Program-made: the position numbers and the translations under genes | From: Thysanoteuthis rhombus | Lineage: Eukaryota; Mollusca; Cephalopoda; Oegopsida; Thysanoteuthidae | Assembly (NCBI GenBank): GCA_963457665.1 | Contig: OY735228.1 | Span: forward strand, 1,214,352 to 1,278,351 | Direction of reading: 5' to 3' | DNA length: 64,000 nt | The notes under the pieces: model-generated | The model's database searches: none | Told to the model about the DNA's origin: nothing | What the model saw: the letters and a program-made list of their open reading frames with translations, nothing else | Part shown: piece after piece, positions 1-9,300 of the stretch | Layout: every line of letters starts with the position of its first letter | How positions within the stretch are numbered: position 1 is the stretch's first letter

Positions 1-857
1 CATACAAATAAACAGAAGACTTTTAGTATTATATAGATAGGTAAATGAAGATCAGATCAGTTTTGGGATGAACATGAATACAGATCCAACACAATTATTA
101 ATCAGTTGCTAATCATTTGGACTTTGCTTTTTTTTGCATTCTCCAAGAAAGCATATTTTAGGGGTACCTTAATTCAAAACCTTCGGCTACAAAGCATTGT
201 TTCTGCTATTTAAGGTTACATACCGATGAACAGAATCAGATTTTTAGTATTATACAGCTAAATGGAAATCAGATCATTATTATCAGGGTGAGTGTAAAAG
301 TAGATCACATGTACTAATTTCTCTTTGGCATTTTCAAAAAACAACTTATCACAAACCTACCGGAGGGTTTCATTAGTACACACAGAAAATTTAATGGGTA
401 TATGTTGTGTGGTCACAATACAGACAGACATTTGGTGGATTACATTAGGATTTGCCTTTATTTGTTGTTGACATGACCTTCACTACTTGAGTACTGGTTT
501 TTGTGGCTTACTACAAATAATTGGGAGCAGAAGTTAATCTAAGAACTTGGTTTTTTGCATGCAGTAGAACTATCAGAACATAAAATTCAAAGGGCAGATA
601 ACCAGTGATGAAATTTTGCTTTGGTATTTGTATCCGAGCTGAGTGTTGAAGGCCTGTAACACATACTAACCACTACAAAGTGGATATGGTTTATTAGCTG
701 AATAGTTTGGTAGTAGTGAGTATAGTGTTAGCAAGGAATTTGATTTCCCCACAATTTCTATAGGATTGGGAAGTTTCTGCATTTTTGTAACAATTTCGTA
801 TTTGGGAAAAGAAAAAAAAAAAAAAAAAAAAACCTAAAAAGAGCAACCACATGTAGG
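1..857. other. Window start, no gene seen
   Basis: AT-rich flank beyond the 3' end of MRPS27. It contains a fragment of a dispersed repeat near 374-425 and a run of 21 adenines at 812-832. No open frame here resembles a protein. Confidence 0.6.
374..425 (+). repeat. Dispersed repeat family G, copy 1
   Basis: The stretch containing TACACACAGAAAATTTAATG and TATGTTGTGTGGT is matched at 29142-29222 (GTACACACAGAACATTTTAT, then TTATGTTGTGTCG). The two copies are too short and diverged to class. Confidence 0.45.
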
Positions 858-1153
858 GTTGCCAGATTGAGCTACAAGGAGAGATAATCTAAACTGTACC
901 TCAGAGACTTACCCAATACAGGCATTGGAATAGTGTTGTCTCAAGGCAAAGGTTCAATACCAGCCTCTTGAGGCTAGTCACCCCCAATTGAGCGAATCAA
1001 GAAGTAGAGCCTTAATCCCAGGCTCTCCAGATGGTATTGAACCATTGGCTCCAGACTAACTTGATTTCCAAATACAATGTTATTCCAATACCTGTGTTGT
1101 GCAAGTCGTTGTGATAATTAGGATTATCTCCCCTTGTGGCCAAATCTGTAAAC
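858..1153. repeat. Foldback element family A, copy 1
   Basis: The left arm starts GTTGCCAGATTGAGCTACAA, passes GGAGAGATAATC and ends near GGCATTGGAAT. The right arm is its inverted copy, ending GGATTATCTCCCCTTGTGGC. Arms are about 75 bp with roughly 140 bp between. The element is 296 bp with no coding content, like a non-autonomous foldback or MITE. Two more copies occur at 57277 and 58189. Confidence 0.75.
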
Positions 1154-1706
1154 CTGAGGTGCATACACACATGCATATACAGGAAAAATGTAACAAAAAC
1201 TCTTTTTTGGTAAGTGATCAATTTTTAATGAGCCAACAAGGATAGAGTCTGAATTTGATATTTCAATGTTCATTCATATCATCCTCAGAAGATTATTTGT
1301 TCTAATGATAATGAAAATCAGTAACTATACCGATTTCTAATATCTCAATCACTCAATTTCTTATGAAGTCGTCAATTCATTGACAAAACAATGAAAATCA
1401 AGACGTTGACCCTTCTTCCAACCCTACCAACATTTTTATTCAATTTCAGTCGACTTGACATGAATATTGGCGACTGATATTCCTAAAATTGTTGACTAAT
1501 CATTTTCCTCCACAGAGTGAGCATAAAGTCCTTCCCTGATTATTCACAATTACAATTAAGAAACTGTGGCAGATGTTTAATATCGGGGAAAGATTTTATG
1601 ATCATCCAGCACAAGAACTTGATAACTGTAGAAAGTGGCAAGAGTGATAGTTATCAGTTGAAAGGTAAAAGCCCCGACTCACTGACAATCGCTTTTGAAC
1701 GGAAAT

Positions 1707-1712
1707 TTTATT
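1707..1712 (-). promoter_or_regulatory. Candidate poly(A) signal of MRPS27
   Basis: AATAAA on the minus strand lies about 170 nt past the MRPS27 stop codon, a usual distance for a short 3' UTR. Nothing else was found to confirm the cleavage site. A second AATAAA-type hexamer occurs near 1434, so the 3' end could be further out. Confidence 0.4.
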
Positions 1713-1881
1713 GACTTAGAAACTCCCGTCATTGTAGTTGGATGGCTATCATCCACAGTTGATGGGTTAATGTACTGTAGAGAGAAAAAGACTTGCCTAA
1801 GGGCCAAATGTCAACATACAGGCAATAAGAGTTTTACTAAAGCAGGGAAAAGAAGAGAAGAAAAGAAAACCCAAGTTACGT

Positions 1882-2304
1882 CTACTTCTTTAGTTTCCCT
1901 TTTATAACTTTTTTGATTTTCTTGCCATCTTCATCGAGCTCATCTTCATTTTCTGGCTTTTGAGCCCTTTTCTTTTCCCTCTCGATACGTTTTTGGCCAA
2001 CGTTAGCCGCAATCATGATCTTGTGCTGTGACTCAAAGAACGAGAGGATCTCCTCTTTCTCCTGTAGTTGTAAGAGTTTCTCTTCGATTTCCTTCCGCTT
2101 GGCCTGGCGTCGATACATCTCAATCTGTTCTTCGAGCAGACGCTTTCGATCCAATCCCCACAGTGCCAAGTCATTGATTTGAACTTCAATATCTGGTTTT
2201 TCCAAATCTGGCAATTCCTTTAGAATGAGAGCATCGACTTCACGTTCCAGCTGGCCTACTCCTTCCACAAGGTTTCCTCCAGCTTTGAATTTTTCAAAGA
2301 TCAC
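1882..2304 (-). CDS. MRPS27: MRPS27 exon 10 (C-terminal coiled coil, stop)
   Basis: The last coding exon is 423 nt: 140 residues and a TAG stop. It begins VIFEKFKAGGNLVEGVGQLE directly after the AAAG acceptor, so GTG here is an internal valine and not a start. Residues about 65-95 of the exon are a long charged helix (RKRLLEEQIEMYRRQAKRKE) and the end is acidic then strongly basic (ENEDELDEDG, KKIKKVIKGKLKK). The human C-terminus is also a charged helix (REQQQREQAKQEYQ) but is shorter. Confidence 0.9.
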   Translation of the reverse strand: MIFEKFKAGGNLVEGVGQLEREVDALILKELPDLEKPDIEVQINDLALWGLDRKRLLEEQIEMYRRQAKRKEIEEKLLQLQEKEEILSFFESQHKIMIAANVGQKRIEREKKRAQKPENEDELDEDGKKIKKVIKGKLKK

Positions 2305-3332
2305 CTTTAAAAAGAGAAGAGAATTGAATCAGTAGAAAATGAAGTCACTTAATCAGGCACATAGATTAGGATTTTTTTTTCTCTTTTTTTTTTTTACTTC
2401 AAAACAAATTACACTTATGGAATAGTTATATTCATGAAGGTAAGAATTAACAATTAAAATTTCATTAATTACTTAATTGAGAATCTTAATTCAAATTTAA
2501 CCGGAGTTTATCAGTAATACATGTAAAACAATTTTACTTTAACCTACATCCATACTAACAGAATAAAAAAAAAAAAAGAAGATTTTTTCCCTTCAAAATA
2601 AATCAAAATAATGTTGTTATATTCATAGAGATATTGTAAAAAATATGGTGAGGTGTTATAGCCATAATTATTTAGTGTGTGTGTGGAGGGGTGAAATAAA
2701 AAAGACCCAAATATAGAATTAAGCACTAACTTTAAATCTTTCGAGGTAAGATTCTTTCTCTTCAGCTGTGACTTTCAATTCTTCTCTGACGTCAGCCTTT
2801 GTGAGGAGTTCGAGCTCTTTTTGGATGCAATTTGCATCTTGGATACTGGCTTGTTCAAGGCACTCTTGAATCTTCAACATCTACAGGGAAAAAAAAGAAA
2901 AAAAAAGTTCATATTTATGTAGATACATACAAAATTAATTCCTGTTTCAAATCACAAAATCCAAGCAGCTTCATTTAAAAAGGAACAAAACTCTCTGTGA
3001 CGACTTCTATCTCCATGGCAAGTAATGAAGATGGAAGCAGGGGTGGAGGGTATGAAAGCATTTGAAAATGACCCATTATCCCCACCCCCCAAGTGAGACG
3101 GTTTGGTTTTACCTATGAACATACAGTCAGATCTGTATTCTTAAAATTAATGTGTCACTACAATTTGTTTTTTCCAAGTTGAAGAGTATCAAATGAAAAA
3201 ATTAATAATAGAAGATGGTTATGGATTATGGGATACAAATGTAACTTAAAAAGTGGTTTCCTATCTCCAATTTCAAGGTTTTAATTCAGCTCAGCAGTTT
3301 TTGTCAATCAAGTTTCTTTTTAGCATTTTGAT

Positions 3333-3363
<31 letters not shown>

Positions 3364-6300
3364 TACTTTACATAATGACATCCATCTAAGACAAGGAAAA
3401 GTCTGATATAGCATCCACAAAGTACCAAATAGGGCTTTACTGATGCCTTGAACATCTAGCATCAGTGTCCTAGTCACATTGGATGATAGCTCCACTGTCA
3501 AGTGGATATCTTTCTGAAGAGGGAAAGCTAATGGATTAAAAGCAGACAAAATAAATCCTGAATGGAGTTTCCTTAAGGCGGGTGGATGGATGTCAACTTT
3601 GACTTCCTTCTGGAGGGTTCTGCAGCCAGGCTGATGCCAAATGTACCACTTTGCTTTCTTTTGGATAACATCAACGAGACTGAGAGAGGGATACTTGACA
3701 AGGCAACCCAGGATCTCCATGTTTTTTCCAGGCCTGCATCTTCTATGCATTAGAAACAACACAGGAAGCAGTAGTTTCAAGTCCAAAGATCAGAGACAGC
3801 ATCCAAAGAGCAAGGCAAGAACTACACCTGTAGAAATTGTAACAGAGTCTGCCACTTGAGAATTGGGCTGTACATACACATAATCCATTGTCTTCTGATA
3901 TAGAAAGAGGTCAATGACACGTTTCACTAAACATGATAACAACCAGTTTTGGTTTGTCAGGCCTGTTTTGTTGTTTTGTTTTTCCAACTTACCACATCTT
4001 CATAAACCGAGGGCTGGACTGGTCCTTCCAAACAGGACTCCAAGAATGTGAGTCCCTTGTCAAATTTCTCGTAAAGAGCCCAACCAACAACTTGCAAAGA
4101 GTTGCTGAGGACTGGATTTTCCTTGAAGATTTTACCCAAAGCCACCAATGTTTTTCCAAGCAGAAGATCCGGTTCAGTAATATCAAAATGGTCGTCATAG
4201 TAAGGTTTGTTGATGAACCGCAACTTCACCCAATTCTCTTCCTGCAAAGAATTTTTCAAAAAAAATCTCTTACATTTATGAAGGAAGTAATTCTCCTAGA
4301 AAATATATCATTATTCCACCTCCAAATCTATTTTAATACAAGTGATTATACTTGACCAAAACTTGATGGGTCAACACAATAATTGGACCAAAGGGCCACA
4401 AATGAGCAAATTTATTTGCGTATTTTGTTTCCAACCTTACCAGGAAGAGAGAGAGTCCATATCATTTTCCAAAATCTCTTCTGACTACAGACCCAATTGC
4501 CGCATTTCAATTGGCTGACAGATCATTTCCTTTATTCATCATTTGATGGGGACTATGCATTATATCATATACAATGAGTGTAAGAAGTATCCCATACATT
4601 TCAAAAAGTTCATCCTTGTACAACTCCAAAATTGACAGAATTTGGGACAAAGATTAAAATTAATACAACAAATATTGAAACAAAATTGAACATTGAGAAA
4701 ATGTTTATTAAATGAAAGGCAGTAATTTGGGTTTATGTCTCTCTTCTGGAAATAAATATAAGAGGAGGAACAGAGTGGTGTAATGGTTACTAGCATGGTA
4801 TTGGAATTGGTGGACAGAGTTCAAGTTCCAGCTGAGGTCGTTTATGTTCACTTTACACTAGTACCCTTGAGAAATGTATGAATCAAGGCCATCCATCTTA
4901 GACAAGCTTACTCTTACAGAGAAAATCCTACAATTTGACAGTCGCCATAACTGCTGCTCCCATGCCCAGGTAAAAGAGGAAGGTCGGGCGTGGGGCTAGC
5001 AACTCCACCCTCTAAAAAACCTACTTGCTATTGGTTCTATGCTCCACATGGAGTCGACAGGAATAAACAAAATCAAAAAACAAATGTAAAGTTAGTCTAA
5101 AACTATTCACATAGTGCAATGATACATAAAAATGATACCAACCTCATCTTCATCTTGCGGCTCAGCTTCTTCCACTGGTTCTACTGGGGGAGAGTGTAAG
5201 AGATGTTTGACACATGAGTAGAGAGAGAGAAGGGCCGTCGATCTGTGACTGAAATCTTCTTGTAACATCATTTCATAAGACACATCGGCGGCAACTATGG
5301 TAGATAAAATTGTCGAGAAGAAGACAACTTTTAACATTTTAGTTGAGGGAGAATTAAAGTGAAGTTATTTGTATGCGAGTGATACCAATAGGTAAGTTAA
5401 AAAATTGGCACAACACAATCTTTCTGCTAGCATCTGATCTTGTGCCATAGCCAGCTAAGCTTAGTAAATATTGGTACCAACAAGTAAAAAACACCAATTA
5501 AGTACAGAAGAAGCAGCTTATTATAATCATGGATGATATTATCAAATGGTTATTGTTATCAAAATCAATCGATCCCAAACACTTTATTGAAAGAGGTTAC
5601 AATAAGTGGCTTCCTCCATATATCCTTTGCTTAATGTTATCCTCAAGTTATTGTTATCTAAAAGACCTTGTCTCAAAGTGATTACAATAAGCGACTACTT
5701 TGTAATAAGAGATGAATTTTTTGAAGTATAGACTCTAATGATGGCATTGGCCTGGTGCAAAATTTCCCTTTCTCAGTTTAATCAGTCCATTTAAACCCTT
5801 TGAATTTGAAAGTATGGTGGAAATGGTGCTACCTTATTTTGAGAGTGTCATTGTTGAATGCAGACCTAAAAATGAATGCTTCAGAATTCTAAGGGGTTGA
5901 CTCATACGCTTGCATAGGAGAGAATAATGATTGTGTTGAACCTAAATGAAGAGTCAGATAATCCAATAGTAAGATTAAAGATTTTTCTAAATTAAAAATG
6001 AAAAAAAAATTTCTAAAGAGGAAATAAATGGTTATGAAAGATCCTCGTCCACTCACAGTTGTATTTCTTGGCCTTGATGAAATGGTCCATTAAGATATTT
6101 GCTGTTTGATAGTTGGGAAAAATTCCATAATGAACCTGAAAGGATAATGAAAGAGAAATTATATATATACATATCATACATACATATATACATATACACA
6201 TTAGCTAAAAATGCATATTCATAGATCAAACTTGAAATTTTCCACCAAGTTTCGCTCGAAGATCAAGAGATGAATTTTTTTCAAAGTCAAATCAGAAATC

Positions 6301-9300
6301 GTCTTTTGGTTTATTTTCCAATCAAGTCTGAATTTAAAGAACGTTTTTTTCAATCAGAAAGGCAATGAGACCTTCATCAATTGTGAAAAGGGGGTCACAA
6401 TGTACTCACCTTGTTCTTCAAAATTGGAATCAGACGCTCAGCTTGGTTAATCTCAATGTAACACCGAACTAAACTGTACGGCAAAGACTCATTGATATTA
6501 TGCGCCCCTCGACAATGGCGGAACCTGGACAAAGAAAATTGATATTAACAATTTTATAAGAGTATATAAGTTATTTCAAGGTGGTAAACTTTAAAATGCA
6601 AGCTAAGAAGAATTCAAACAAATCAAATCATCCACGTTGCAAAGAACGATTCAAGAAAGAAGAAATTAGTCAAATATTCAAACTTACTTATAAAGTAAAC
6701 TTTCAACCATTTCTAAATCATTTTCATCCACTTCAGGAATCTTGTTGACCAACTAAAAAACAAACAGATGGAAACAGAAGAGGTTTTTTTTTTAACTATC
6801 ACAAATTTTTATTTTTTAGGTATTAAATTTTAAAACATCAAAATGGGTCTGGTTATTCACTCAATAGAAACTGTCATGTGTCCAACATCTTTTGGTAGCA
6901 TGCTGTGTGGAGGGTTATCAATCAAAATTTGAGAAAAGAGGGGATCAATGAGAAGTTACTTTAATCATCTCTTGTTGGAAACTAAAAGGTCTGAATTTTC
7001 AAAAAACAAGTATGAATGCAGACAGGTACAAACTGGGGACTAATTTAACATAAACATACATTGCAAATTGAACCCCACCTCACAAAAAATCTATTTTTGG
7101 GAGGAATTTTGAAAAAACAGAAACACCTAAATACTGAAATTTTCAGCCCTCTACCTCCATTGGTGATACATGATACTTAGCCAGTCAGCCGGACTTACTT
7201 AAATTAAAGACGAAGAGAAGAAGAGACTCATGTTGACAGTTTTAATCAACAATGTGGCTTGTATTTTTATGCATGCCAGATGTCAGCACACCAATTCTAA
7301 AATTACTCGTAAAGTTGAAGAATCTTGTTAACTTGACAAGCAAGCAACAACCAAAGTGGTATGCACTATTTTATATGGAGAAATTCAATGTTTTTCTTAG
7401 AATTTGAATATGGAAAAAAGTCAAATAAAATTATAAAAATATCAAAAAAATTATCAGCCTTAGATATTGATTTTCTGAGGTTTACTTTAAATAGACAAAG
7501 AAAAAAAATGACTGACACACAGCTTAATACTTATATGAATACAAGTCACAGGAACAACTGACCTCCATGATTTGGGGCAAAACTGTAAAAATTTTCAGGC
7601 AAATCAAGCCATCTGCCTTCATTAGGCAAAGAGTTACTACAGACTCGTGGGTACGCTAATCAATATTGCCATGAATACAAACAGAACAAAGTTACATCAG
7701 TCTAGTTTCAGCCCAACAGTCAGCATGCCATTGAAAAGTATAGTGAGCCTACCTGCTTAGCAAATGGTGAACATTCAGCACAATTTTCAAAAAGAATTAC
7801 ATCAAAAAATTTCTGAACAGGTACTTTAAACAAAGAAAGAAAAGAGTAATCTCCCTTGTACTCAAAATGATGCAAAGCAGACAGGAGAAACTATCACCAT
7901 TGAAACGGTTGAGCTTCAGAAACTCGGTAACATCAGAAATCAGAAATTCTTGAGATTGAAATAATAAAGTTTGAATAATCCCATTTGGCTCATTTTTCTT
8001 TCCTTCTTGATCATTCTTATAAGAAATTTCAAATTTATGTTCCTCAAAGGGTGTGTATATTTTGATCATCACCAAATCCAGACCAGACTCATATTTTTAT
8101 ATTATAGCATATGAATAAAATCATTGATTTGAATTTCAACTGATTTAATCTCATAAAGGTCAATTTTTGGCAAGCAGTAGACATTATATTGACATTTTGA
8201 AAAATTTAAGAAGTATTTTGTTGAAATCATTGGCTATCCAAGTAACTTCATGATGTTAATGACCTGTAGTACTTGAAAGTCGACCAAGCTTATGCTACAT
8301 CAAAAAGGGAATTTCAGAAACTTGAAACATCCTTGGTCACTGAGTTTGAGATGCTCAACTATATATCTGTTATGCCAAATCAGTGAAATTGCTTAATTGG
8401 TGAAATTTACTTATTTTTTGATTAAAAAAAGTTTAATTTCACTTTTGATAAAAAAAAAAAGAAAAAAAGTGGTGTTTATGCTTGTTTTGGTTAAATAAAC
8501 TTTTGATCAAGGAGTTACCTCCCTTGTATTGACTAAGATCTTCGGTTTTCAACTAGCTGAAAAGTGTCCATGCTAACCCAATCTGATCGCCCGGTTCAAC
8601 ATTTCATACTTACAATGCTGACGTCAACAACAGAAATCATTTTCTCTTTTTCATATTTGTCAAACATCTTGGCAATGAATTCACCTGAAAACAGAAATTG
8701 AGACATTTTATCAAACCGAATCAGACCCTCCACTATGGTCACTAGAATTGCTTCATTATCAAAACAGATTTTCATCTTGATTCATTTCAGACTAGTATTT
8801 TCTTTCATCTTGATTTTAGTTGTTTTCTTATTGCAAACACTCAGGTCATCATGCATTTAGTGATTGGGGAAAATCTATGATTATTCATAATACTTTTGTG
8901 ATCTTTATTCTTGGGGTCTATAACTACTATAACTTGATTTTTAGGCTTCAGACCAGTAAAGGAGGGTTAATGAATGACAGTTACAATGAAGGTTGAATCC
9001 CTTTTGCTCCCATTCAGGCATAAGCAGCTTCTTCCATTCTCACTCTTGTTCATTGCATTGCAAGGGACGGGAATATTTACAAACAAGCAGAATAATAGCA
9101 GAATACTTACTGCAAGGAACTTTTAATTCTGGTGCATTTAACCGTTCTTTCCAAGCTTCCTGACAAAGATAAGCATCACTGAGCAAATGGCGTCGAACTA
9201 AAAATTGTAAAACAGAACAACAAGTTTTAGAATAAAAATGGAAGATTAAAAAAAAAAATGAAAATAAAATGTTTTGTGCAACTATAGGATGTGGTCTACC

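Noticed and set aside
2302-2304. GTG start for a separate 140-residue protein
   Set aside because: It directly follows an AAAG splice acceptor, and the frame continues from exon 9, so it is an internal valine of mS27.
3933-4355. 140-codon plus-strand frame
   Set aside because: It overlaps MRPS27 exon 8 on the opposite strand and is its shadow.
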